Source of the DNA: Pseudomonadales bacterium
GTDB taxonomy: Bacteria; Pseudomonadota; Gammaproteobacteria; Pseudomonadales; Pseudohongiellaceae
Length of the DNA stretch: 64,000 nt
Reading direction: 5' to 3'
Assembly: GCA_023257655.1 (NCBI GenBank)
Contig: JALRBQ010000039.1
Location: 62,001-126,000, forward strand
Part shown: positions 26,595 to 35,730 of the stretch, one piece after another
Layout of the letters: the number at the start of each line of letters is the position of its first letter
Position numbering within the stretch: the first letter of the stretch is position 1
The notes under the pieces: generated by a model
What the model saw: the letters and a program-made list of their open reading frames with translations, nothing else
Told to the model about the DNA's origin: nothing
Database searches by the model: none
Translations under genes and position numbers: made by a program

Positions 26595-26632
26595 CTTGTT
26601 CAATCAACCCTGGCTGCGGGCCAGAGCAGTGC

Positions 26633-27103
26633 CTAGTTGGCTGAGCGTGACATGGGCCGAATGCGGGGGCCGTTATATTGCTCGTCGGTAACCGGGTCCA
26701 GCCAGACCACATCTCCTTCATAGATCGTGAGCTGGTGTGCGTCAATCTGCGGGTGAGCGCCATGCCAGTGCTCGACATTGGCCGGGGTCCAGAAGGGCTC
26801 GCCGGCATGAAACTCTTCGATGGCGCGGCCGCGAATCTGATGCAAACCGACGCCTTCCTCGATCATCAGCAACTGGCCCCAGGTATGGGAATGCCAGGAC
26901 GAGCGCACGCCGGCCGGGAACAGGATGCGGATGTTGCGCATATCTGGTGTCTGGCTGACAACCGGATTGCCACCCTGGAAATTGCTCTGCTGAGCGGAAA
27001 CGATGTCGGTCTGCGTGACCAGTACAATGGCGCCCAGCACGGCGGCGGCACTGACGGAAACGAGTGCTTCTTTGAGTCGTGAGGTTTTCGGATGAAGGCT
27101 CAT
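26633..27103 (-). CDS. Secreted cupin-domain protein
   Basis: 156 residues. A hydrophobic N-terminal segment (AAVLGAIVLVTQTDIVSAQ) is a signal peptide or anchor. The cupin fold follows, with motif 1 SSWHSHTWGQLLMIEEGVG and motif 2 FWTPANVEHWHGAHP supplying His ligands for a metal ion. Family members include carboxymuconolactone-associated and quercetinase-like cupins; catalytic activity is not shown. It is transcribed alone and divergent from the cytochrome gene at 27232. Confidence 0.85.
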   Translation of the reverse strand: MSLHPKTSRLKEALVSVSAAAVLGAIVLVTQTDIVSAQQSNFQGGNPVVSQTPDMRNIRILFPAGVRSSWHSHTWGQLLMIEEGVGLHQIRGRAIEEFHAGEPFWTPANVEHWHGAHPQIDAHQLTIYEGDVVWLDPVTDEQYNGPRIRPMSRSAN

Positions 27104-27231
27104 AATGCGCTCCGATTATTATTGTTTGAGGCGCTAGCTTCAACGAATGTGCGTTGCTTGTCAACGCGCAAGCCGAGGGTAGCGCCAATGCCGTATGGGC
27201 AACCGGATTGCATTCGTGCGCCAGATAGTTA

Positions 27232-28068
27232 ATGCTTCATGCCAACAAGAGCCAGACCAATACCAATAAGTCGCCTATGTTGCAGTTCCCGGCAGTATCC
27301 ACCAGATTCCGCGTCCTCCTGTTCCTGCTCTGCGTGTCGTGCACCCCCGTTGGTGTCGCCCAGTCACAGAACCCGCTGGCCGATGATCCCCGCGCCGCGG
27401 CAGCAGGCGGCACCCTGTTTCGTGCCCAATGCGCTACCTGCCATGGCGCCGATGCCAAGGGTATTGAGACTATCGACGCACCCGATCTGACGCTGTTGTG
27501 GCAGCGCGAGGGTATCAGCGATGCAGCGGTGTTCGCCATCATCCGCAATGGCAGACCCGGCACGATCATGCCTCCCCACAGTTTTACCGACCCCCAGCTA
27601 TGGATGCTGGTGTCGTACCTGCATTCAGTCGATGCCAGTCGCACCACGCGTCTGCCGCCCGGGGATCGCGAAGCAGGCGGCCGTCTGTTTGCTGCGCAAT
27701 GCGCCGAGTGCCATCGGGCCGGTGGCGTACAGGGCGGCAGCCTCGGACCTGATCTCGGCCGACTGGCCAGTCGCCGCTCGCTGGACAGCCTGCGCACCTC
27801 ATTGCGAGACCCCGATGCCTTGATCAATCGCGGCTATGAAGCGGTGACTCTTGTCACGGCCGATAACGAGCGTGTGCGCGGCCTCATCAAGAGCGAGGAT
27901 GCCTTCACCCTGCAGATTCTGGACAGCGAGCAGCAATTGCGTGCCTTCGCCAAGCGCGACCTGCGCGAACTCAGTCGCGATCAGCAATCGCTGATGCCGG
28001 CGTTTTCGGAAGCCGAACTGAGTGAGCAGCAATTCATCGATATCGTGCACTATCTGCAGTCACCCTGA
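27232..28068 (+). CDS. Diheme cytochrome c, probable partner of the PQQ dehydrogenase
   Basis: 278 residues; ATG 27232 is used, though ATG 27277 would also leave a good signal peptide (FRVLLFLLCVSCTPVGVAQ). Two heme sites are CATCH at residues 67-71 and CAECH near residue 150, each followed by a methionine-containing region (GTIMPPHSF; SLMPAFSEAEL). The C-terminal part after the second heme resembles the PVC-type heme-binding domain. The PQQ alcohol dehydrogenase gene starts 20 bp downstream, so I infer this cytochrome is its electron acceptor. Confidence 0.88.
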   Translation: MLHANKSQTNTNKSPMLQFPAVSTRFRVLLFLLCVSCTPVGVAQSQNPLADDPRAAAAGGTLFRAQCATCHGADAKGIETIDAPDLTLLWQREGISDAAVFAIIRNGRPGTIMPPHSFTDPQLWMLVSYLHSVDASRTTRLPPGDREAGGRLFAAQCAECHRAGGVQGGSLGPDLGRLASRRSLDSLRTSLRDPDALINRGYEAVTLVTADNERVRGLIKSEDAFTLQILDSEQQLRAFAKRDLRELSRDQQSLMPAFSEAELSEQQFIDIVHYLQSP

Positions 28069-28088
28069 AGCGGGTCAACAACAGGACA

Positions 28089-29702
28089 ATGAGCGTGTTC
28101 AAAACCATCAAGCAGTTCCCACTTCTGATCTGTCTTTGCGGCAGCTCCCTATTTGCGCAGGAGTCAGGTCCAAGCTATGACGACATCCTGGCCGGTTTCG
28201 CCGACGGCGAACGCTGGCTGACCTATTCCGGTGACTATTCCGGCCAGCGCCATTCGCCACTCACCCAGATTAACCCGACAAACGTCGCAAACCTGCGACC
28301 GGTGTGGACCTTCCAGACTGGCACGACAACACGCGGTCGCGGCTTCGAGACCACGCCATTGGCGGACAACGGTGTGCTCTATGTTACTGGTTCTAACAAT
28401 TATGCTTGGGCTATCGACGCCCGATCCGGCCGCGCCTTCTGGCAATATCGACGCAATCTTCCCGGCGATCTGACCTATGGGGCCAGTGCTCCGGTGAATC
28501 GCGGTTTCGGTATGCTTGGAAATACGCTCTTCATGGTAACCCTCGATGCCCATCTGCTGGCGATGGACCGCCGCACCGGAGATATCCTGTGGGATGTGGT
28601 GCTGGCTGACTACAAGACCGGCTACGCGGCCACGTTGGCGCCGCTGGTGCTCGATGACAAGGTGATCGTGGGTATTTCCGGCGGTGAGTATGCAACACGC
28701 GGCTTTATCGACGCCTATGCCCCAGACACCGGTGCCCGACTGTGGCGGTTCTATACGATTCCCGGTCCCGGTGAGCCTGGCAGCGAAACCTGGCCGGATG
28801 ACCCCGATATCCTGGCGCGCGGTGGTGGTGGCACCTGGATGAACGGCAGCTATGACCCGGAACTGGACCTGATCTACTGGGGCGTCGGTAATCCGAATCC
28901 GGATTATTACGGCGACATTCGTCCCGGCGATAACCTCTATTCGAACTCCCTCGTTGCGCTGGAAGCGAGCACCGGCAAGCTGCGCTGGCACTATCAGTTT
29001 ACGCCCCACGATCTGAACGATTGGGACTCGAACCAGCTACCGGTATTGGCGGACATCGACTGGCGCGGTGAACCGCGATCAGTGGTCATGTTGGCGAACC
29101 GCAACGGCTTCTTTTATGTGCTCGATCGCATCACCGGAGAATTACTCCAGGGCACACCGTTTACGGCAACAAGTTGGGCGCGGGAACTGGACGCCGACGG
29201 GCGGCCTATCGTGCTCAATGATGGCAGCAAGGGGTGTGTGCCCGACCCCTGGGGCTCGACCAACTTCATGCCGCCGTCGTTCTATGCGGAACTCAACCTG
29301 TTCATCGTGACCGCCCGGGAAACCTGTGCGACGTTCGTGCCAGAGGCGCCGGATTTTGCACCTGGACAGGCTTCGTTCGGTGGGGTGGTCTTTATCGACA
29401 ATACCGTGGGTACCGGTGCGTTGCGGGCGCTGGATGTCGCAACCGGCGCCGTGCGTTGGGAGTTTCCCTATGCCTCACCGAGTTTTGGCGGGGTCATGAC
29501 TACCGCGAGTGGCCTCGTGTTTGCCGGTGATCATGAAGGCAATTTCATGGCGTTTGATGCCGCCACTGGTGAGAACCTGTGGCATTACCAGGGGGGCGCC
29601 CAGATCTGGGGTGCGGCACCGATGACTTTCATGCTCGATGGCCGCCAGCTCGTGTTGATCGCAGCCGGCACGACCCTGACGGCGTTTGCCTTGCCGGATT
29701 AG
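28089..29702 (+). CDS. PQQ-dependent alcohol dehydrogenase, eight-bladed propeller
   Basis: 537 residues with a Sec signal. Propeller W-motifs are visible, for example GRAFWQYRRNLPG, GKLRWHYQFTPHD and GAVRWEFPYASPS. The catalytic Asp is predicted in TPHDLNDWDSNQ. Its spacing gives Asp-Trp-Asp, so a second Asp sits at the +2 position used by lanthanide-dependent XoxF/ExaF enzymes. The vicinal Cys-Cys pair of methanol and ethanol dehydrogenases is absent (TYGASAPVNRGF instead). No heme motif is fused, so electrons should pass to the diheme cytochrome encoded 20 bp upstream. The alcohol substrate is unknown. Confidence 0.87.
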   Translation: MSVFKTIKQFPLLICLCGSSLFAQESGPSYDDILAGFADGERWLTYSGDYSGQRHSPLTQINPTNVANLRPVWTFQTGTTTRGRGFETTPLADNGVLYVTGSNNYAWAIDARSGRAFWQYRRNLPGDLTYGASAPVNRGFGMLGNTLFMVTLDAHLLAMDRRTGDILWDVVLADYKTGYAATLAPLVLDDKVIVGISGGEYATRGFIDAYAPDTGARLWRFYTIPGPGEPGSETWPDDPDILARGGGGTWMNGSYDPELDLIYWGVGNPNPDYYGDIRPGDNLYSNSLVALEASTGKLRWHYQFTPHDLNDWDSNQLPVLADIDWRGEPRSVVMLANRNGFFYVLDRITGELLQGTPFTATSWARELDADGRPIVLNDGSKGCVPDPWGSTNFMPPSFYAELNLFIVTARETCATFVPEAPDFAPGQASFGGVVFIDNTVGTGALRALDVATGAVRWEFPYASPSFGGVMTTASGLVFAGDHEGNFMAFDAATGENLWHYQGGAQIWGAAPMTFMLDGRQLVLIAAGTTLTAFALPD

Positions 29703-29832
29703 GCCGCCACCCTTATTACAATCTGTCACAGACACCAGCCGGTGTCGGTAGACTTTTCCAGAACTGGCTCTTATGCTTTAAGCCGTTGTGCAATCCTGTT
29801 TCCAGATTTAAAAAATAACAGAGGAAATACCC

Positions 29833-31302
29833 ATGCTCACGAAAAGACTGATCACCGCGTTCACCGCCGGTTTAATCGGTTTCCCTCTGGTCGCTGCCGC
29901 GCAGCCCCACGACGCCAGCGTCGCCAATCACCAGCCCCATCTGTATGACATTGCCGATTTCGGCATGCAGGGCAGTGACATCACGTTTGCTGAGCACATC
30001 GCCCCTATTCTGCAGCGCAGCTGCCAGAACTGTCACCGTCCCGGTGGCGGCGGACCGATGTCACTCATGACTTACGACCAGGTGCGACCGTGGGCGCCCG
30101 TGATCAAATACCGTACTGCGATTCGCGACCGCATGGGCACCATGCCGCCTTACTTCCTCGAGAAGAACATCGGCATTACCGAATTCAAGAGCGATTACTC
30201 CTTGTCAGACCTCGACCTTGCCATGATTCAGGCCTGGGTCGACAACGGTGCGCAACGTGGCGATCCGGACAAGGAGCCACCCCTGCTGGTGTTTGATAAC
30301 AGCGATGAGTGGTCGATCGGTGAGCCCGATCTCGTCATCCGCTCCAAAGAGTTTTCCCGTCCTGCCGTTGGTCCCGATTGGTGGGGCGATATTGGTCTCG
30401 TGCCGACAGGTCTGAAAGAAGACCGTTATGTGGCTGCCATCGAAGTGCGCGAGGTAAACGATATTCCCAAGGATGCTGGCTCCGACACCGTCGGCGGGCG
30501 CTACATCGTTCATCACCTGACTTACACCAGCGGCAAGCTGAGCGAGGATGGAGGTGAGATCGTCGGTGACATTACGAGCTGGCCCATCCACGAGGTCGGC
30601 CGCAATGCGGACGTATTCCCGGTCAAGGCCGGACGGCTGTTGCCGGCCAATTCGGCGCTGCATCTGGAAGCGACTCACATGCACTCCAACGGCCGTGAGA
30701 CGAAGGCCTACGTCGAGTTTGGCATCAAGTTCTTCCCCGCCGACTATGAACCGGAATACGCCGATCGCGGTCCTCGCACAGGTAATGGCATCGACATTGA
30801 CGTCCTGCCGAACATGGCCAACCAGGAGTTTCATAACTACGTAGTGCTGCAGGAACACACGAAAATTATCGCGTTTGAACCGCACCTGCACGCACCCGGT
30901 GTGCGCATGTGCATGGAGGCGATCTGGGGTCACAACCAGTTCACACTGAACTGTGTCGGCTACGACCACAACTGGGTCAAACAGTATGTGTACGAAGACG
31001 ATGCCGCGCCGTTGCTGCCCAAAGGCACGATCCTGCACACGATCGGCTACCTCGACACCACACCTGCCAACCCGAACCTGGCGGATCCACGCAACTGGGC
31101 TGGCGGTGGCCGTCGTTCCGTGTCCAATATGTTTATCGATCTCGGTTATTCGGTCACATTGACAGAAGAGCAATTCCGGGAAGAAATGGCAGTGCGTCGG
31201 GCGAAGATGAAAGATCGTAACGACTACGACGTCGGTTGCCCCATGTGCTGGGCACCGGAATATATGGATGACAAACCTTCATTGGCACAAGGAAACGACT
31301 AG
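29833..31302 (+). CDS. Cytochrome c / PHM-like copper protein (second copy)
   Basis: 489 residues with a Sec signal. One heme site, CQNCH, lies at residues 64-68. The copper-domain motifs of the PHM family follow: VHHLTYTSG, LEATHMHSNG, FEPHLHAPG and a final SVSNMFIDLG. The last aligns with TTDEMANARIYY of the copy at 551-1936, where the DEM methionine matches the CuM ligand; here that methionine is replaced, although a Met follows three residues later. A histidine-based site may replace it. A secreted Ig-like protein gene starts 2 bp downstream, so the two are cotranscribed. Confidence 0.83.
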   Translation: MLTKRLITAFTAGLIGFPLVAAAQPHDASVANHQPHLYDIADFGMQGSDITFAEHIAPILQRSCQNCHRPGGGGPMSLMTYDQVRPWAPVIKYRTAIRDRMGTMPPYFLEKNIGITEFKSDYSLSDLDLAMIQAWVDNGAQRGDPDKEPPLLVFDNSDEWSIGEPDLVIRSKEFSRPAVGPDWWGDIGLVPTGLKEDRYVAAIEVREVNDIPKDAGSDTVGGRYIVHHLTYTSGKLSEDGGEIVGDITSWPIHEVGRNADVFPVKAGRLLPANSALHLEATHMHSNGRETKAYVEFGIKFFPADYEPEYADRGPRTGNGIDIDVLPNMANQEFHNYVVLQEHTKIIAFEPHLHAPGVRMCMEAIWGHNQFTLNCVGYDHNWVKQYVYEDDAAPLLPKGTILHTIGYLDTTPANPNLADPRNWAGGGRRSVSNMFIDLGYSVTLTEEQFREEMAVRRAKMKDRNDYDVGCPMCWAPEYMDDKPSLAQGND

Positions 31303-31304
31303 TT

Positions 31305-32282
31305 ATGCAAGGATTGAACACGACTGCAAGGCTTGTCGGCGCCATCAGTCTGGCGGCGGTTTTCCTGCTGGGCACCACTGCCCAGGGTGCCCAGCGCTTC
31401 ATGGAACTGACCGGTGAGGTAACCTCACCGGCCTATGAAGGTTGGTGGCCCAATGACGACGGAACATTTAAATTGTTCTTTGGTTACATGAATTCGAACT
31501 GGGAAGAGACCTTCGATATCCCGATCGGGCCCGATAATTATTTCTCGGAAGTCGGCGCGGGTGCGCTGGATGATCTGGCAAAGGATGGGTTTGACTTCGC
31601 GGTAGCCGACAAGGGGCAGCCAACGCATTTCTATCCGCGTCGGAATCCGTTCCTGTTCATGATCGACGTCCCAGCGGATTTCGGTACGCGAGAATTGGTC
31701 TGGACGCTGAAGACCCAGGGCCAGACGCTGCGCGCCTATGGCACACTGAAGGCGGACTACCGCATCGACCCTCAGGTCATCTCCACCGAGGTCGGTGGTA
31801 ATTTCGGCAGCCTTAGCGACACGCTGCGTTCCAATATCGCACCGGAGCTGCGGCTCGAGGGTGAAGCCAGCCGTACTGTGCGGGTAGGTCAGCCGTTGAG
31901 CCTGGCCGTGCGCGCCAGCGATCCGGATAATTACCCGCCTCCGCGACCGGCTCCACGCATGAATGATATCGATCGATTGTATCGACCGCCGTCGTCCATC
32001 GTCGCCATGAGTGGTCCCGGCTTGCGTTTCTCCTGGACCGTCTATCGTGGGCCGGCAAAATCCGCCGAGTTCAATCCGGTGCAGTTCAAGACCTACACGG
32101 ATACCCGCATGTACGGCAACTCACCCTGGTCGCCACCCTATACCATTCCCGAACCTCCGGAAGACGGTCGCTGGGAGGCGCAGGTTGTCTTCAATGAGCC
32201 CGGTGAATACGTGTTGCGAGGTATCGCCAGCGATGGCTCGCTGTTCACGTACCAGAACGTGACGGTAACCGTTACCCGATAA
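31305..32282 (+). CDS. Secreted Ig-like-fold hypothetical protein
   Basis: 325 residues with a Sec signal (LVGAISLAAVFLLGTTAQGAQ). The sequence is beta-rich: FKLFFGYMNSNWEETFDIPIG near the start, and a C-terminal Ig-like segment with VRVGQPLSLAVRASDPDN, EPGEYVLRGIASDGSLFT and QNVTVTVTR. A Pro-rich loop lies between. I do not know a function; its 2-bp spacing from the cytochrome/PHM-like gene suggests they form a complex or act together. Confidence 0.75.
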   Translation: MQGLNTTARLVGAISLAAVFLLGTTAQGAQRFMELTGEVTSPAYEGWWPNDDGTFKLFFGYMNSNWEETFDIPIGPDNYFSEVGAGALDDLAKDGFDFAVADKGQPTHFYPRRNPFLFMIDVPADFGTRELVWTLKTQGQTLRAYGTLKADYRIDPQVISTEVGGNFGSLSDTLRSNIAPELRLEGEASRTVRVGQPLSLAVRASDPDNYPPPRPAPRMNDIDRLYRPPSSIVAMSGPGLRFSWTVYRGPAKSAEFNPVQFKTYTDTRMYGNSPWSPPYTIPEPPEDGRWEAQVVFNEPGEYVLRGIASDGSLFTYQNVTVTVTR

Positions 32283-32288
32283 TCGCCG

Positions 32289-32315
32289 ACAGACCCCGCC
32301 AGTGGCGGGGTCTGT
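32289..32315 (+). terminator. Strong GC-rich stem-loop after the Ig-like gene
   Basis: ACAGACCCCGCC pairs perfectly with GGCGGGGTCTGT across a three-base loop (AGT). No T-run follows, so it may act as an RNA-stabilising or partial terminator hairpin before the TRAP genes. Confidence 0.55.
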
Positions 32316-32372
32316 GGCATTGTGCTGCCTGCTGGGTTATGCTGCCGCGACACCCAGAACAGAGCATTCGAA

Positions 32373-33593
32373 ATGCCACGAAGTACCAACCTTTTCCTGC
32401 TGCGGCTGGCACACTCCTGCAGGCTTTGCATTCAGATCTGGCTACGTTGCCTGTTGCTGGCTGCGCTTGGCGTCGCACCGTCGGCGGTGCTGGCGGCAGA
32501 GGCTGGGATCGTCATGCCGAAGACCATTGCCTGGTCTGCCTATCCCACTGGAACCGGCGGCTATAGCCAGGCCGTCGCTCTCGGCAATATCCTGCAGCGT
32601 CAATACAAGACCAATTTACGAGTCATACCGGGTCGCAATGACGTTTCTCGTCTGGCTACCTTGCGAGCGGGTCGAGTACATTTTTCAGCAGGTGGCTCCG
32701 AGTCTGTCTACGCCCAGGAGGGGATTCTCAATTTCGCATCGCGTATCTGGGGGCCACAGCCAATCCGAGCACTGCTCTCCAATTTTTCCGACAGTTGTTC
32801 GTTCTCTTTTGCTACCGCAACTGATGCTAACATTCGTAGTGTGGCGGATATCAAGGGCAAGCGCGTCACTTTCGTGCAGGGAGCGCCATCTCTTAACAAT
32901 GCAACCGCGGCTTTGCTGTCCTATGCCAACCTGACTTGGGACGACGTCACTCCGGTTGAAGTAGGTGGCTACAATGCCTCAATCGATGCCGTATTGAACG
33001 ACCGTGCCGATGTCGTCGGTGGCGCTTGCAACTCACCACCATTCCTGCGAATCGAAGCCTCGCCGCGGGGACTGACTTTCCCGGCCATGCCGCATGACAA
33101 TCTCGAGGCAGTGGCTCGCGTCCGTGCGCGGCTGCCCTGGTATGTGCCACATATCGCCTATGAAGGGCCGACGCTTCCGGAGGAGGGTCTCGAGGTCTTC
33201 ACTTCCGCCTATCCTTTGCTGGTCGGGCTGGATACCTCCGATGAACAGCTGGTCTACAGCATCGTCAAGATCATGCATGTGCACTTCGATGAGTACAAAA
33301 ACAATGCACCCGGAGCCGGCGGCTGGACCATGGACCGACAGAAGCTCGAACAGGCCTTCCTGCCGTATCACCCCGGTGCCATTCGCTATTTCCGCGAGAT
33401 CGGCGTCTGGACCGAGGCGGCCGAGGCGACGAACGCCGCCAATCTCGAACGGCAACGCGTCCTGCAACAGGCCTGGCAGCAGTTTTTGCCGACAGCGCCC
33501 GAGGGCTATCAGGAATTCGAGGCAGCATGGCTGGCGGCACGCCAGCAGGCGCTTGAGGCGGCTGGAATGATCACACTCGCGGACAGTTTGTAA
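32373..33593 (+). CDS. TAXI-family TRAP transporter substrate-binding protein
   Basis: 406 residues from ATG 32373, with a Sec signal (IWLRCLLLAALGVAPSAVLAA). TAXI binding-protein features are SAYPTGTGGYSQAVALGNIL, LATLRAGRVHFSAGGSES and ADIKGKRVTFVQGAPSLNN. It captures a periplasmic organic anion for the fused permease encoded 3 bp downstream. The substrate is not predictable from sequence. Its place in the oxidative cluster suggests the ligand is a product of the periplasmic dehydrogenase or oxygenase. Confidence 0.9.
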   Translation: MPRSTNLFLLRLAHSCRLCIQIWLRCLLLAALGVAPSAVLAAEAGIVMPKTIAWSAYPTGTGGYSQAVALGNILQRQYKTNLRVIPGRNDVSRLATLRAGRVHFSAGGSESVYAQEGILNFASRIWGPQPIRALLSNFSDSCSFSFATATDANIRSVADIKGKRVTFVQGAPSLNNATAALLSYANLTWDDVTPVEVGGYNASIDAVLNDRADVVGGACNSPPFLRIEASPRGLTFPAMPHDNLEAVARVRARLPWYVPHIAYEGPTLPEEGLEVFTSAYPLLVGLDTSDEQLVYSIVKIMHVHFDEYKNNAPGAGGWTMDRQKLEQAFLPYHPGAIRYFREIGVWTEAAEATNAANLERQRVLQQAWQQFLPTAPEGYQEFEAAWLAARQQALEAAGMITLADSL

Positions 33594-33596
33594 GCC

Positions 33597-35606
33597 ATGA
33601 CCGACAGCACACTCCCCAAAATTGATGAGCTGGAAATAGACTCCAAGATCCAGGCATTACGCTATCGGGTATTATCCCCACGCTGGCGGGCAGTGATGGC
33701 GCTGCTGACAGCAGTCAGTATTCTGTTGGCGATTAACCAGATTTTTAATCTTGGTTTTTTTGTCGGCTATGTCGTGCTGGATAGTCGCTACATGCACCTG
33801 ATAACAGGTGTTATGTTATCGATGGTATTCATCACATTCCCAGCGAGCAAGCACAGTCCGGATCATGTGCCTTGGTATGACATCGCTGTGATCTTCGTCA
33901 TCGCCATCGTCTTTGCCTATTTTGCCTTCTACGCCGAACGTATCGTGCTCGAGGCCTGGGAGTATGCGGCGCCACCGATTGGTGTGTGGCTCTCGCTCGT
34001 GACCTGGGTGATCGTGCTGGAGGCGGGGCGGCGCGCTGGTGGTTGGCCGGTCTTCGTTATCGTCTTGATTTTCTCGTTGTATCCGACGTATGCCGATCGG
34101 CTGCCCAATGTCGTGGCGGCGCTCAGTATTCCCATCACCGATGTCGCGATCTTTCATGTGATGGGTGAGGAGAGTCTGTTCGGTATTCCGATGCAGGTGT
34201 TTGCCCAGCTTGTGTTTGGCTTCCTGTTGTTTGGCATTTCACTGCAGTTTACCGGCGGTGGGCCGTTCTTCATTAATCTTGCGTTCGCCCTGCTGGGGCA
34301 TTTGCGTGGCGGACCCGCCAAGGTATCAATCTTCTCCAGCGGATTGATGGGGTCCATGAGTGGTGGGCCGATCAGCAATGTGCTCACCACCGGTCCGTTA
34401 TCCATTCCCGCGATGCGGCGCACCGGGTTCAGCCGCGAGTACGCCGCGGGCGTCGAAGCCTGTGCCTCCACCGGCGGCGTGTTCATGCCACCGATCATGG
34501 GCGCGACCGCATTCGTTATGGCCAGTTTCCTGAACATCTCCTATGTCACTGTCGCGATCGCGGCAATCGTGCCTTCGCTGCTGTATTTCTTCGGCCTGTT
34601 CATGCAGATCGATGCCTATTCTGCCCGCCGCGACCTGAAGGGTCTGCCGCGGGAGGAGTTGCCCCGCATCGGCCAGGTGTTCAGGGAAGGCTGGTATTTT
34701 ATCGCCGTCTTCATCGCGCTGATCTGGATGCTCGTCGTGTTGCAGAGAGAGGCGGTAGCCCCGTTTTATGCCACGGCGCTGCTACTGGTAATCAACCAGT
34801 TCACGTCGCACCGGCTGACGCTTGAGAAGCTGATGCTGCTGGTGGCCGGCCTCGGGCGTATGTTGGCTGAGCTGGCCGGGATTCTCGTCGCAATCGGGCT
34901 CATCATCGGCGCTCTCGCCGTCACCGGTATCGCCGGCACGATCGCGAATGACCTCGTCTATCTCGCCGGCGACAATGCGCTGGTGCTGCTGGTGATGGGC
35001 GCGCTAACGAGTTTTATTCTCGGCATTGGCATGACTGTCACTGCTGCCTATATCTTCCTCGCAATCGTGCTGGTGCCGGCGCTGACCAACGCCGGGCTGG
35101 ATCCGCTGGCAAGTCACATGTTCGTGATGTACTGGGGCATGCTCAGCTTCATTACTCCTCCGGTTGCCCTCGCTGCCTTCGCCGCCGCCTCGGTCGCCGA
35201 AGTCTCGCCGATGCGGGCGGGCTTTGCGGCGATGCGGCTCGGCGCAATCATCTATTTTGTGCCATTCTTCTTCGTCTTCAATCCGGCCCTGTTGCTACAG
35301 TCCTCGCTGCTGGAAAACCTGCAGGCACTCTCAACGGCTCTCGTGGGAGTCGCGCTGGTGGCAGCCGCACTGCAAGGCTATCTGCTGGGCATTGGCGTGC
35401 TCGGCAAGGGCACAGTCGGGCTGTTGATACGCTTGAGCATCGGCATGGCGGGCATGACGCTGGCATTGCCAGCTGGCGGGCTGTTCGGATTCAGTCAGTG
35501 GTTTCTGCTGGGGATTGCCGCCTTGCTATTCCTGGTTGGCCTCGTGCTGCGGCATGTCCTGGTCGCACCCATCAGATTGAAGTCAGCGGCACCTGCACTC
35601 GATTAA
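33597..35606 (+). CDS. TRAP transporter fused permease (DctQM type)
   Basis: 669 residues with some 17-18 membrane helices, the size expected when the small and large TRAP permeases are fused, as in TAXI systems. Conserved DctM stretches are SGGPISNVLTTGPLSIPAM, ACASTGGVFMPPIMGATAFV and FITPPVALAAFAAASVA. It uses an ion gradient to import the ligand of the adjacent binding protein (3-bp spacing). No separate DctQ gene is present. Confidence 0.93.
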   Translation: MTDSTLPKIDELEIDSKIQALRYRVLSPRWRAVMALLTAVSILLAINQIFNLGFFVGYVVLDSRYMHLITGVMLSMVFITFPASKHSPDHVPWYDIAVIFVIAIVFAYFAFYAERIVLEAWEYAAPPIGVWLSLVTWVIVLEAGRRAGGWPVFVIVLIFSLYPTYADRLPNVVAALSIPITDVAIFHVMGEESLFGIPMQVFAQLVFGFLLFGISLQFTGGGPFFINLAFALLGHLRGGPAKVSIFSSGLMGSMSGGPISNVLTTGPLSIPAMRRTGFSREYAAGVEACASTGGVFMPPIMGATAFVMASFLNISYVTVAIAAIVPSLLYFFGLFMQIDAYSARRDLKGLPREELPRIGQVFREGWYFIAVFIALIWMLVVLQREAVAPFYATALLLVINQFTSHRLTLEKLMLLVAGLGRMLAELAGILVAIGLIIGALAVTGIAGTIANDLVYLAGDNALVLLVMGALTSFILGIGMTVTAAYIFLAIVLVPALTNAGLDPLASHMFVMYWGMLSFITPPVALAAFAAASVAEVSPMRAGFAAMRLGAIIYFVPFFFVFNPALLLQSSLLENLQALSTALVGVALVAAALQGYLLGIGVLGKGTVGLLIRLSIGMAGMTLALPAGGLFGFSQWFLLGIAALLFLVGLVLRHVLVAPIRLKSAAPALD

Positions 35607-35730
35607 TGCCCGCCGCCGACGACATTGCATTGGGCAGTGCGCTGATTTAACCTCGTGTATCCGCCTGCTGAATTCCTGTCCTCGCAGAGAGCGCTCGAGC
35701 TTTAACGCCGAACTGCCAAGGAGCTAACCG

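Noticed and set aside
28164-31173. Long minus-strand frames of 281 and 322 codons
   Set aside because: They are shadows of the PQQ dehydrogenase and cytochrome/PHM-like genes, with no domain of their own.
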